DNA from: an uncultured Saprospiraceae bacterium
GTDB taxonomy: Bacteria > Bacteroidota > Bacteroidia > Chitinophagales > Saprospiraceae
Length of the DNA stretch: 35,971 bases
Direction of reading: 5' to 3'
NCBI GenBank assembly: GCA_938015925.1
Contig: CALLVY010000356.1
Location: forward strand, 1 to 35,971
Positions 17,500 through 27,597 of this stretch are shown here, piece by piece. The position numbers were made by a program, and so were the translations under genes. Under the pieces are notes generated by a model. That model saw nothing but the letters and a program-made list of their open reading frames with translations, was not told the origin of the DNA and ran no database searches. Position 1 is the stretch's first letter; each line of letters opens with the position of its first letter.

Positions 17500-19368
17500 A
17501 TGAGAAACTACCTACTACTTATCGCCCTCCTTTTTTGTTTTTCGATCCAAGCTCAGGTCAACTATACGGCCAATGATCAGGTACCTGCTTACGACGGTCA
17601 TTTTCGTTTGGGTAGTAACATGGGCGCTTATTCCAATTGGGATGATACAGACTTGGCGAATATCGCTGGAGGCAATTCCGCATTAGGACAAAAAGGTGCG
17701 GGGGTCCGCGCCCTTCGCCCTGCCTTGCCCGAAAAATTTCTCGAATATTGGGGCTACGATATCCGTGCCACCACCTTTCAACATTACACCAGTATAGACC
17801 TAAAAGACAATACCGCTTTTATTGGCTACCCATCGGAAGATCATCAAGATCCAAGTTTTCATTGCAGTTCTGTTCAGTCTCAAGTTTTTGATAATTTATA
17901 CACTGACATTTGGGATGGCGGAGCCAATGGTACTCCCGTTAATGACGACAATTATTACGCACTCTATCTTTACAAGATGGTGAGTGTTTATAAAAACGAA
18001 GTGAAATTTTGGGAAATATGGAATGAACCAGACTTTGATTTATCCGGCAACGGATGGAAACCTGCGGGGATGGAAAACAACTGGTTTGAAAATATTCCCG
18101 ACCCTTGCGATTATCATTTGCGCGCTCCCATTTATCATTATATCCGAATGCTGCGCATTAGCTATGAAGTCATCAAGACGGTGGATCCAAGTGCTTATAT
18201 TGCAGTGGGTGGTTTGGGCTATCCAAGCTTTCTAGATTTGATTATGCGCCACAGCGACAATCCAAATGGTGGGAGTATCACCAATGAATATCCTTTGCTA
18301 GGCGGTGCTTATTTTGATGTAATGAGTTATCATGCTTATCCGCATTTTGATGGTAGTTTGCGGTATTGGTCCAACGATGTAGGCGGCTTTGTACACACCA
18401 GACATTCTGATGCCGCGGCAGCAGGAGTCATTCAAAAACAGACCGAGTTTCAAGAGGTGATGAGTAATTATGGTTATGATGGAAGTACTTATCCTGAAAA
18501 ATTGTGGATCATTACGGAGTCCAATATTCCTCGACTTGCTTTTGGAGAGTACATTGGATCACCGCGGGCACAAAGAAATTTTCTAATCAAAACAGTAGTC
18601 GCCTGCCAACAAGCCGACATCTTACAATACCATCTTTATATTCTGGCCGATGCCGAAACGGAAGCGGCAGCAAGCAATGAATTTCAGGTCATGGGTTTTT
18701 ATAAAAAACTGGAAGGAATCAGTCCGTATCAGCAAGAGGAAAATCCAATTGCCATTGCTGGACGAAGTTTGCAAGCACTGATTTATAAGAAAACTTATGA
18801 TCCTGTGGAGACACAGAAAATGCAATTATCAGATAAAATTGGTGGTGGTGCATTTAAAGCCAATGATGGCGAATACACTTATGTCCTTTGGGCAAAAACA
18901 GAAACCGATCAATCAGAATCAGCTGGCACAAAGTATTCCTTCCCTGCCAATATGGGAATTGATTTTGTGGAAAAGAAACAGTGGAACTTTAGCAATACCC
19001 AAGCGTCAGAAGTTTTTTCTGCCATGGATTTCGCACTTACTGGTGATCCTGTTTTTATAACTAAAACTTTAAAAACAACCGCTAGCCCCCTAGCCGAAAA
19101 AGTCTTAAACAATATCCAATTATTTCCCAACCCTGGAACCGACCATTTGACGCTTAATTTCGATTTAAACATTGGACAAAATTTACAAATTGAAATATTG
19201 GACAGCAAAGGCAAGTCCGTAAATAGCATTACCCCAAACAGGGTATACGAAGCGGGAAACCACGTAGTAGATTATGCTAGCCAAGATTTAGTTCCAGGAA
19301 TATACTTGATTCAATTTAGAAGTAGTTTGTTCCAAAAAACCCTAAAATGGGTCAAAATCGGATATTAA
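17500..19368 (+). CDS. Secreted clan GH-A-like glycoside hydrolase with T9SS sorting domain (copy 2, tandem paralog)
   Basis: Same architecture as 15628-17490: AQVNYTANDQV mature start, VKFWEIWNEPDFD, LWIITESNIPR; C-term IQLFPNPGTDHLTL...LVPGIYLIQFRS. Confidence 0.82.
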   Translation: MRNYLLLIALLFCFSIQAQVNYTANDQVPAYDGHFRLGSNMGAYSNWDDTDLANIAGGNSALGQKGAGVRALRPALPEKFLEYWGYDIRATTFQHYTSIDLKDNTAFIGYPSEDHQDPSFHCSSVQSQVFDNLYTDIWDGGANGTPVNDDNYYALYLYKMVSVYKNEVKFWEIWNEPDFDLSGNGWKPAGMENNWFENIPDPCDYHLRAPIYHYIRMLRISYEVIKTVDPSAYIAVGGLGYPSFLDLIMRHSDNPNGGSITNEYPLLGGAYFDVMSYHAYPHFDGSLRYWSNDVGGFVHTRHSDAAAAGVIQKQTEFQEVMSNYGYDGSTYPEKLWIITESNIPRLAFGEYIGSPRAQRNFLIKTVVACQQADILQYHLYILADAETEAAASNEFQVMGFYKKLEGISPYQQEENPIAIAGRSLQALIYKKTYDPVETQKMQLSDKIGGGAFKANDGEYTYVLWAKTETDQSESAGTKYSFPANMGIDFVEKKQWNFSNTQASEVFSAMDFALTGDPVFITKTLKTTASPLAEKVLNNIQLFPNPGTDHLTLNFDLNIGQNLQIEILDSKGKSVNSITPNRVYEAGNHVVDYASQDLVPGIYLIQFRSSLFQKTLKWVKIGY

Positions 19369-19677
19369 TTTTGACTAAAAGATTAATTTTTCAAAACAAT
19401 TGACTCGCTTTTTCCTAAATTTTCACTTAACTTTGTGAGGTATTTGGCAATCCCCCTTGTCAAATAGTTCAACGTTTATTTAATTTGAACGCTTAAGGCA
19501 GAAATGTTCTTTTGTTTTCAAGTATTAGTCCCAATCTCTAAGCCTCAATTAACAACGTTTTATTTATCTACCCCCCGTCTAAATTTCGGATAACATCCGG
19601 AAAACAATCTAGTACGTTTATGCGCTTCAGTTGACACTGTTTGGGCTTATTAGGTTTTTAATAAAAGATAAAATACT

Positions 19678-22170
19678 ATGGGTAAAAAAATTTCTTTATC
19701 GATTCTATCTCTGTTTTTCTCGTGCTTCTTTTTAGCGGCACAAAACATAGATCTGAGTATTGAGCTTAGCACTACTCAAAATGGATTTCAGGCTTACACG
19801 AATGTTCCGGTTCTATTGAAAATCAGCAATACGGGATCAAGTGATGCCACTGCCGTCGAAGTCGAATTTAAGATTCCTGGCGGAGCTGCATTTTCCAATG
19901 CTACCGCATCCGCAGGCAACTATAGTTCCTGGGATGGAACATGGAAATTGGGCAATCTCGCAAGTGGCGCCAGCCAGCAATTGGAATTAATTCTTTTCAC
20001 GCTTACCGATGCTGCTCCTTTGGTTTGCTTTGCACAGGTAAAAGCCGGTAGTCCTGATGACATTGATTCCACTCCTGCCAACAACCAAAATAATATTCCC
20101 AACGAAGATGATGAGGCACTTTTACTCATCGATCCCAATGGTACGAGCGGCCCGGTAATTGGAGAAACAACCTTTTCTAAATTTCCAAAAGATTTCCAAT
20201 TATTACCAAGGAACCTTTCGACCAACCAAGGCTTGGCTCAAATCGCGGGTAGCGTGGTGGGAACGAATGCTTATGAAAAGTTGCGAAGCAAAGTATATCG
20301 AAATGATGTCTTTGTCACCCAAACCGATCATGCCCTTTCCTATGTTGGAGATCAGGCGGATTTTGAAATAGGGATTCCCATTCCAGCAGAGCTGTACAAT
20401 TATCGAGTGGAGATTTATGGATTAAGTGGTTCGCAAGAAACTTATTTGAATGGTGCCAAAGATTTGGTTGCCGGAGATGTATACCTGGTCAATGGTCAAT
20501 CCAATGCTCAGGCTTTAGTGGCGCCCTCTCAATTGGACATCAGCAATTTTACGCGTTCTTACCACAACAATGATGGCTGGGTAACTTTACAATTTTCCAA
20601 TCCAGGAATGTGGGCCGCCAGGATCGCCAAAAATATCGTAGACCAACATCAAATTCCGGTAGCTATTTTCAATGAAGCCGTTGGTGCTCAGCATCTCGAT
20701 TTTTACCTACGGGATGATGCCAATCCATATGCAGGAAACTACGGTAAGTTATTGCAACGCCTGGAAAACGCAGAAGTCAGTTCTCAAATAAGAGCAACAC
20801 TTTGGTGGCAAGGGGAAACGGATGGTTGGGTCACCGAGCCAGAAGATTATAAAAATGACTTTCTGGATTTACGCGCTGATTGGCAAGCTGACTTTCAAAT
20901 TGAAAAATGCTATCTCTATCAATTGCGTTATCAATCTTGCTTGCATCCAAGACCTTTAATTTTGGAAGCACAGCGCCAGTTGGCCAATGACTTCGAAGAC
21001 ATTGCGATCATGTCTACCAGTAATGCCAATCACGATGGATGCCATTTTGCCTACCTGGATGGTTATCAAGATTTGGGAGATCGAATGTATCGCTTGTTGG
21101 CCATCGATTTGTATGGCGGTGATCCGGTCAATGCAAGAGCACCAGACATTATTGGGATAGAGAATACGAATACCAATGAATATACGCTTGAGTTTAATAA
21201 TCTCAGTGGCTCGCTTTCGATTCAAGGATCTCCTTGGAATGATTTTGTGATAGAAGGTACTTCAGCGACCGTCATTTCGGGATTTGCCAGTGGCAACAAA
21301 CTGACCATCTACCTCAGCGGAGACGCTAGTAACCTTACTGGTATTTCCTACCTCTGTCACCCAGGCAATGCGGCAAACTGGATTAGCAATGCCGAAGGAG
21401 TTGGACTTTTATCTTTTTACAATGCTTCACTTGGTACGAGCACGACCAACAACCCTATTGCTGGTTTGGATTTGGAAATAGAAATATCGGCGCTCCAATC
21501 GGAATATCAAATTTACGAGAATGTAAATTTTGTCATTACCGTCCATAATAAAGGTACAGAAACGGGAAGCAATATTGTGATCGATTGTCCTTATCCAGAT
21601 GGCTTGGTTTTTACCGATGCGGGAACTAGCAAAGGTGATTTTTCTGCCTGGTTGCAAGAATGGAATTTGGGAGCATTGGCTCCTGGTGAAAGTGCTACAC
21701 TAAATCTTACTTTATTTACTTTGGTTAGTGGTGAGCCGCTCCAACAGTTTGTACAAGTCAAAAGTGTAATTGGAGACGACATTGATTCTTCTCCTGGAAA
21801 CAACCAAGGTACCATCGCCAGCGAAGATGACGAAGCCAGTGTTTCAATTAGCCCACAAGGAAGCAATACGACCAATCCTAATCCTCGCTTAATCCAATTG
21901 CAAAAATCGGTAATTGTAAAAGGCGTTTTCCCCAACCCTGCGAGCGATCAATTGGTGCTTCACATGGAAAGTGATGAACAGTTGGATCTACAATTGGATT
22001 TTGGAAATATCCTGGGTGCCATTATTTATTCTCAAAACATCTCCCTCCAACCTGGACAAAATTTGATTCCAATTCAGATCGATCAATTGCCAGAAGGTTG
22101 TTATTTTATTCAATCGAATGGAGCACATGCCAAACACGATATTGTTCGATTTATCAAACAGGTAAATTAA
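19678..22170 (+). CDS. Secreted SASA-type (sialate O-acetylesterase-like) carbohydrate esterase flanked by two DUF11-like domains, with T9SS sorting domain
   Basis: VYLVNGQSNAQAL, ATLWWQGETDGW and HDGCHFAYLDGYQDLGDR SGNH-type blocks; two copies of a LTLFTL...FVQVK...DDIDS.P.NNQ...EDDEA repeat; C-term GVFPNPASDQLVL...LPEGCYFIQ. Confidence 0.85.
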   Translation: MGKKISLSILSLFFSCFFLAAQNIDLSIELSTTQNGFQAYTNVPVLLKISNTGSSDATAVEVEFKIPGGAAFSNATASAGNYSSWDGTWKLGNLASGASQQLELILFTLTDAAPLVCFAQVKAGSPDDIDSTPANNQNNIPNEDDEALLLIDPNGTSGPVIGETTFSKFPKDFQLLPRNLSTNQGLAQIAGSVVGTNAYEKLRSKVYRNDVFVTQTDHALSYVGDQADFEIGIPIPAELYNYRVEIYGLSGSQETYLNGAKDLVAGDVYLVNGQSNAQALVAPSQLDISNFTRSYHNNDGWVTLQFSNPGMWAARIAKNIVDQHQIPVAIFNEAVGAQHLDFYLRDDANPYAGNYGKLLQRLENAEVSSQIRATLWWQGETDGWVTEPEDYKNDFLDLRADWQADFQIEKCYLYQLRYQSCLHPRPLILEAQRQLANDFEDIAIMSTSNANHDGCHFAYLDGYQDLGDRMYRLLAIDLYGGDPVNARAPDIIGIENTNTNEYTLEFNNLSGSLSIQGSPWNDFVIEGTSATVISGFASGNKLTIYLSGDASNLTGISYLCHPGNAANWISNAEGVGLLSFYNASLGTSTTNNPIAGLDLEIEISALQSEYQIYENVNFVITVHNKGTETGSNIVIDCPYPDGLVFTDAGTSKGDFSAWLQEWNLGALAPGESATLNLTLFTLVSGEPLQQFVQVKSVIGDDIDSSPGNNQGTIASEDDEASVSISPQGSNTTNPNPRLIQLQKSVIVKGVFPNPASDQLVLHMESDEQLDLQLDFGNILGAIIYSQNISLQPGQNLIPIQIDQLPEGCYFIQSNGAHAKHDIVRFIKQVN

Positions 22171-22232
22171 ATGTTCAGAGGAACAAGTCCTCATAAGATT
22201 TGATTTAAACCTCATACGAACTTCTAATAGGG

Positions 22233-22268
22233 AAGATAGGCGGTATTTGAAAAATTATCGCCTATCTT
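22233..22268 (+). terminator. Intrinsic terminator
   Basis: AAGATAGGCGGTA-TTTGAAAAAT-TATCGCCTATCTT followed by TATTTTTATTT. Confidence 0.85.
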
Positions 22269-22485
22269 TATTTTTATTTGCGGGTATATTGATTCTCCCT
22301 GAAATAGGGTATACTTTCCCCCTATTGTCCTCCTTCCAAAGTTATATCATTGAATCTCTTCCCTGCAATTTTGTGAAGTAGGCTATTTTTTGTAATATCG
22401 TTTATAGAAATGGCCGAAAAACAGCCGTTTGTTTTTCAAACCGCTCCCCTAGAAATCTAATGAAACTGTCTAAATACTACATCGA

Positions 22486-23412
22486 ATGAGAACCAGCTTT
22501 ACCCCACTTTTTTTACTTATTCTTTTTTTAGGAATAAGTAGCCAACAAGCATCTGCACAACTACTCCCTGTTTCAAATATCTACCTCTTTGATTTTCAAG
22601 AAAAATCAGATAGTGTGTTTTTGTTTACCAATCCAAAGTATCTGACTGCTTTCAATTCGATGGGCTATAATAATCAACCTGCTTTTATTAGCAAGGACGA
22701 GTTATACTTCACCGTTCAATTTTCTGATGACACCACTCAAACGGATATCTTTGGGGTCAATTTTTCCAAGCAAACCCTAACTCAAATCACAGCGACCAGC
22801 GAAAGTGAATATTCTCCTCAAGGATTGCCAGGGCCTACCGCAGATTTGGGTAGCGCAAATTTTATCCCTCGGTTCTCTTGTGTAAGAGTGGAAACAGATG
22901 GAGTATCGCAAAGAATTTGGGAATTCCCTAAAGATCGATCTAATAATGGAACCCCCATTTTTGACGACCTGGTCAATATTGGGTATTATCTTTGGGTGGT
23001 ACAAAATGCCATCGCTATTTTTCAAGTAGGTGCTCCACATAATTTAGCAATCGTCAATCGAGTTTCGGCTAGAAAGAAAAACATCACGGCGAATATCGGA
23101 CGTTGTTTACAACCTATGCCAAAAGGAAATATGGCTTTTGTTCATAAGCTGGGGAATTCCTGGTTGATCAAAGAACTTGATCCAAGAACTAGCAAAACGA
23201 CTTTGCTCACAGGAACACTTCCTGGAAGTGAAGACTTTGTGACGATGCCCGACGGAACGCTTTTGATGGGAAACGGCAGCAAGCTCTACAAGTTTAATAA
23301 AAGACAAGATAGTGGCTGGAGAGAAATCGCTGATTTTTCTTACTATGGCATTCAACATATCAGCCGTTTGGCTGTTAAAGGAAATAGACTCGCCATTGTC
23401 AATCAACAATAG
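22486..23412 (+). CDS. Hypothetical secreted protein, possible TolB-like beta-propeller
   Basis: Signal peptide MRTSFTPLFLLILFLGISSQQASAQ; repeated strand-like segments with FISKDELYFTVQFSDDTTQTDIFGVNFSKQTLTQIT. Confidence 0.7.
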   Translation: MRTSFTPLFLLILFLGISSQQASAQLLPVSNIYLFDFQEKSDSVFLFTNPKYLTAFNSMGYNNQPAFISKDELYFTVQFSDDTTQTDIFGVNFSKQTLTQITATSESEYSPQGLPGPTADLGSANFIPRFSCVRVETDGVSQRIWEFPKDRSNNGTPIFDDLVNIGYYLWVVQNAIAIFQVGAPHNLAIVNRVSARKKNITANIGRCLQPMPKGNMAFVHKLGNSWLIKELDPRTSKTTLLTGTLPGSEDFVTMPDGTLLMGNGSKLYKFNKRQDSGWREIADFSYYGIQHISRLAVKGNRLAIVNQQ

Positions 23413-23515
23413 CCGAGCCTTAATGGTCTTTCTAAATGTTTGTTTTAAAAATAGGACTAAGTAATTTGACAATATGAAATCATCAATTTTTTCTCCTTAT
23501 CTATCCATTTCCAGC

Positions 23516-24145
23516 ATGATGAATTCTAAAAACATTGGCCTCTTTTTATTGCTCTGGATATTTTCTGCCTCTATTGCTGATGCTCAATCCAAAGCAGAAA
23601 TCAGCCAAATGACTACCGCATTCAGAAGCAAGTACAAAGCAGATTTTCTCGAAGAAGAACGCTCTCCTTTTTATAATAAAGCAGAAGAATTAAAACTCCT
23701 TTCTTTCTACAAGCCTAAAACCAAATATCGGGTAGCCTGTACCTTTGAAAGAACCCCCAATGCCAAGACTTTTGATATGGCCACCTACAGCGGTCAAGTC
23801 AGAAAGTATGTCCAATACGGCTGGTTGAAATTTAAATTTAAAGGAAAGGATCGCCAATTGGCCGTTTATCAAAGCCTACGCTTACAAGCAACGGAAGAGT
23901 ATAGTGATTACCTCTTTATCCCTTTCAAGGACTTGACCAATATCAAGACGACTTATGGAGGGGGCAGGTATATTGATATCAATATTTCGGATATCAAAGA
24001 CAATCAATTAAGTCTTGATTTCAACCAAGCTTATAATCCTTATTGTGCGTTTAAAGATGGATATAGCTGTCCGATTCCTCCACAAGAAAATCATCTAACC
24101 TGGGCTGTAAAAGCTGGAGAAAAGAAATTCAAGGGCGCTCATTAG
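23516..24145 (+). CDS. DUF1684 family protein, secreted
   Basis: YLFIPFKDLTNIKTTYGGGRYIDINISDIKDNQLSLDFNQAYNPYCAFKDGYSCPIPPQENHLTWAVKAGEKKF; signal peptide begins at ATG 23516 (ORF extends to 23474). Confidence 0.88.
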   Translation: MMNSKNIGLFLLLWIFSASIADAQSKAEISQMTTAFRSKYKADFLEEERSPFYNKAEELKLLSFYKPKTKYRVACTFERTPNAKTFDMATYSGQVRKYVQYGWLKFKFKGKDRQLAVYQSLRLQATEEYSDYLFIPFKDLTNIKTTYGGGRYIDINISDIKDNQLSLDFNQAYNPYCAFKDGYSCPIPPQENHLTWAVKAGEKKFKGAH

Positions 24146-24179
24146 CCCAATATCCCTTCAAGGAAAAAAATAGAAAGGA

Positions 24180-24294
24180 AAAAAGCTTTGACAAACTCCG
24201 AAATGAGGTCTGTCAAAAAATATTTACTTTTTGAAAGATCACAGGAGAGTGTCAAAGTTTGCAAATCCGAAGTTTTAGCTTTTTCGTTTGGGTT
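24180..24294. repeat. Intergenic nested inverted repeat with TTTGACA/TGTCAAA half-sites
   Basis: AAAAAGCT...AGCTTTTT outer arms (24180-24187, 24287-24294); TTTGACA 24187-24193 with TGTCAAA at 24211-24217 and again at 24250-24256. Confidence 0.55.
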
Positions 24295-24486
24295 TTTTTG
24301 CTGCTAAGTATGTAGAAGCCCGGCGTTTTAAACTTCTATATTTTTTGCATAGACCACAAATATAGAACACTTCGCTTCCAATTGTATTTACATTGTGCAA
24401 AAACTACCTCTGAGGACATGAACCTCCCTTTTGAGCTATTTAAGTAAATAAGGTGTTTAAACATATTCCAATACTCTTAATTCCCA

Positions 24487-25308
24487 ATGGATAAAAGTCA
24501 AACAATACAAGACCAAATGGGTCGATCGGTACAAGTTCCAATGCATCCGCAGCGGATCATTTCACTTGTTCCATCTCAAACAGAACTCTTACATTATCTG
24601 CACCTAGAGGATCGAGTCGTTGGGATTACCAAATTCTGTGAATTCCCGGAAGAATGGTTTCGGAATAAAACCAGAATTGGGGGAACAAAACAATTCCATT
24701 TTGATCGCATTAGCGCTTTAAAGCCCGATTTACTAATTGGCAATAAGGAGGAAAATGAGCAAGGCCAAATCGAAGAATTGGCCCTATCCTACCCTGTTTG
24801 GATGAGTGATATCAAAACATTGGAGGATGCACTGGAAATGATTCAATCCCTTGGCGACCTCACTGGTCGCTCTTCTGAAGCACAGACCTTGGTCCAGGAA
24901 ATAAAAATCTCTTTCGATACCCTGGCCACTAAAACCTCCTCCCAAGCACCGATTTCCGCAGCTTATCTGATTTGGAAAGATCCCTACATGGCCGCCGCTA
25001 CAGATACTTTTATCGACCATTTAATGACACTGGCAGGCTTCTCCAATGCCTTTGCCCAACAAAGCAGGTATCCTGTGATTGCTCTTAATGAATTGCAAGA
25101 GCAAAAACCCGATTGTATCCTGCTATCTTCAGAACCCTACCCTTTTAAAGAAAAACATTTGGCAGAACTTCAAAAACTTTGTCCCCAATCTGTCATTAAA
25201 TTAGTCGATGGAACGCTTTTTTCCTGGTATGGAAATCGTTTATTGCATAGCGCCTTATATTTTCTTAATTTGCATACTGAGGTAAATAATCTTCGACCTC
25301 AACGATAA
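24487..25308 (+). CDS. Helical-backbone metal receptor / BtuF-like substrate-binding protein (no evident signal peptide)
   Basis: QRIISLVPSQTELLHYLHLEDRVVGITKFCEFP, ISALKPDLLIGNKEENEQGQIEEL, KLVDGTLFSWYGNRLL. Confidence 0.85.
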   Translation: MDKSQTIQDQMGRSVQVPMHPQRIISLVPSQTELLHYLHLEDRVVGITKFCEFPEEWFRNKTRIGGTKQFHFDRISALKPDLLIGNKEENEQGQIEELALSYPVWMSDIKTLEDALEMIQSLGDLTGRSSEAQTLVQEIKISFDTLATKTSSQAPISAAYLIWKDPYMAAATDTFIDHLMTLAGFSNAFAQQSRYPVIALNELQEQKPDCILLSSEPYPFKEKHLAELQKLCPQSVIKLVDGTLFSWYGNRLLHSALYFLNLHTEVNNLRPQR

Positions 25309-25368
25309 GTAAGTGATTTGACGGAACTAAAACCATCCATTTGGATTCCATCACAAACCAAGCAATCC

Positions 25369-26991
25369 ATGACAAAACTTAAGCTATTAATACTAATTTT
25401 TTCCCTTGCTTTCCAAACCATAAATGCTCAATCTAATCCTGAAAGAGCCGCTGGAGATATTTTGGTACAATTAAACCCAAAAGTCAATCCCAAAGCGCTG
25501 GAAAGAACTTTCTCTACTCAACAAATAGAAGCAGCTCTACATCATCATCGCCAGCTCCACGCAGGAGCCAACATGCATGTCTTCACTTTTGATGAAAATG
25601 CCGTCGATGCCAATCAACTGCTTGCGCAAGTCCGCCAATCTGCTTTGGTTGCCAGTGCTCAGTTTAATCATAAATTGGACTATCGAGGAGTTACGCCAAA
25701 TGATATGCGCTATGATGAACAATGGGCTTTGCGTAAAATACAAGCTCCTGATGCCTGGGAAGTCACCACGGGGGGCTTGAGTGCAAATGGAGATACGATT
25801 GTAGTCGCGATCATGGATGGTGGTTGTCAATTGGATCATGAAGATTTGGTGGATAACCTCTGGCACAATCCAGAAGAAATTCCTAATGACGGCATCGACA
25901 ATGATGGCAATAATTACATTGATGATTATATGGGATTGCGAACGACCGCCAAAGACGATCAACATGAAGCCCATCCACATGGTACCCGAGTAGCCGGTAT
26001 CGTAAGTGCCAAAGGCAATAATGGAACGGGTATTAGCGGCGTAACCTGGGATGCAAAATTAATGATCCTAAGTCAGGTGAGTTTTGAATCGGAGGCGGTA
26101 GAAGCTATGTTTTATGCTTATGAACAACGCAAATTGTATAATAGAACTCGCGGAGAAAAAGGCGCATTTGTCGTGGCTTGCAATTATTCTCTTGGTGTAG
26201 ATGGTGGCGACTGTATCAATACTTTTCCCGTTTGGAATCCTACTTTGGATTCATTGGGAACGGAGGGCTTACTTGTGATTGGTGCTACCGCAGATCGCAA
26301 CTGGGATGTCGATGAGGTAGGTGATTTACCGACCACTTGTACCAGTGATTTTATGGTGGCCGTAACCAATACCAATCAGACCGATGAAAAAGTAATTGGT
26401 GCTGCCTATGGCGCAAAAAGTGTGGATTTGGGTGCTCCTGGAAATGGTACGTTGACCACTAGTCCTGGTAATAGTTATTTTCCAAATTTTGGAGGAACCT
26501 CTGCTTCTGCCCCACATGTTGCGGGTGCGATTGCCTTGATGTATAGTTTTCCTTGTGAAGGACTCGCCAATGATGCTATTAATCAACCGATGACGACTGC
26601 TCTTTTGATGAAAGAATTTTTATTGGGTGGTGTCGATGTCGTTCCTTCGATGACTGGTACAACGGTATCCCAAGGAAGATTGAATGTCAATAATAGTTTC
26701 CAATTAATAGAAGGCCATTATGGCCAAGAAAGAGGTCCGCTTAATTTTTTGACGATCAAACCCAATCCAGTTGATGAGCTATTGACCATTTCTGTAACGC
26801 TCCCTGATTTTGAGGATTATGACCTGACGCTTTATGATATGGTTGGGAAAAAAATTGAAAGAAGTGAAATTCCAGGTCGATGTACTTCACCAGAGATGCA
26901 AATTCAAGTCGGTTTCTTACCGCCAGGAGTTTATGTTTTGATGTTGGAAAATCCAGATAATTTTGTCTCGACCCGCTTTGTGGTGCATTGA
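25369..26991 (+). CDS. S8 subtilisin-family peptidase with T9SS sorting domain
   Basis: Triad motifs VAIMDGGCQLDHEDL, HPHGTRVAGIVSA, FGGTSASAPHVAGAIAL; signal peptide from ATG 25369; C-term LTIKPNPVDELLTI...LPPGVYVLMLENPDN. Confidence 0.9.
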   Translation: MTKLKLLILIFSLAFQTINAQSNPERAAGDILVQLNPKVNPKALERTFSTQQIEAALHHHRQLHAGANMHVFTFDENAVDANQLLAQVRQSALVASAQFNHKLDYRGVTPNDMRYDEQWALRKIQAPDAWEVTTGGLSANGDTIVVAIMDGGCQLDHEDLVDNLWHNPEEIPNDGIDNDGNNYIDDYMGLRTTAKDDQHEAHPHGTRVAGIVSAKGNNGTGISGVTWDAKLMILSQVSFESEAVEAMFYAYEQRKLYNRTRGEKGAFVVACNYSLGVDGGDCINTFPVWNPTLDSLGTEGLLVIGATADRNWDVDEVGDLPTTCTSDFMVAVTNTNQTDEKVIGAAYGAKSVDLGAPGNGTLTTSPGNSYFPNFGGTSASAPHVAGAIALMYSFPCEGLANDAINQPMTTALLMKEFLLGGVDVVPSMTGTTVSQGRLNVNNSFQLIEGHYGQERGPLNFLTIKPNPVDELLTISVTLPDFEDYDLTLYDMVGKKIERSEIPGRCTSPEMQIQVGFLPPGVYVLMLENPDNFVSTRFVVH

Positions 26992-27380
26992 TTTACCTTG
27001 ATTATCGATATATCGCCGTTTAGAAATTAATTATTGGAGAGAATTTCTTGCTTCTTTTTCGGAGCTTGGGATTTTTTAGGCATTAAGGGGAAAAAATGGG
27101 AGTGCGTGATTTTACATTAATTTTTAATCTAATATATACCAACTTACATTCCAGGTGTTTACCTACCAAATAATTATAAAAAAGTTAACTTTACTTTTCA
27201 GAAAATGGATTTCTTGGAAGGAGATTTTAGGATTTTTCTTTTTAGTCCCTATCGAAAAAAATTCACTAATCCCTTGTTAGTCAACCATTTAGGAAAACAC
27301 CTTAAAAAAGGGAAAATTCAAATAATTGGCTTCCCTTCCTTTATTAAAAATTCAAGAAATATTTTTTCCTTAAAAAGCTT

Positions 27381-27409
27381 TTGAATAAGGGTATTATACT
27401 TTATCTTTG
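27381..27409 (+). promoter_or_regulatory. Bacteroidota-type promoter for tRNA-Arg / rpmB block
   Basis: TTG-N18-TATCTTTG ~38 bp upstream of the tRNA. Confidence 0.6.
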
Positions 27410-27446
27410 CATTCCATTTGGAAAAATGTTTCCAAAATCCATTATT

Positions 27447-27523
27447 GGCCTTGTAGCTCAACTGGATAGAGTCCCTGACTACGAATCAGGAGGTTACAAG
27501 TTCGAATCTTGTCAAGGTCACCA
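27447..27523 (+). tRNA. tRNA-Arg (anticodon ACG), CCA encoded
   Basis: GGCCTTG...CAAGGTC acceptor stem, CCTGA-CTACGAA-TCAGG anticodon arm, TTCGAAT T-loop, A+CCA 3' end; anticodon at 27481-27483. Confidence 0.96.
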
Positions 27524-27597
27524 ATAATTTATTTTAAAAACTGATTTTATTGCGGTTTGCTCCAACTTGCTGCGATAGAATAGAAAAATTACCTACG

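Noticed and set aside
23107-23472. 121-aa minus-strand ORF
   Set aside because: Overlaps the signal-peptide-bearing hypothetical gene 22486-23412; no independent support.
24300-24486. Cobalamin riboswitch upstream of the BtuF-like gene
   Set aside because: No recognisable B12-box or riboswitch core could be read in the sequence.
25537-25980. 147-aa minus-strand ORF
   Set aside because: Antisense shadow of the S8 peptidase coding frame.
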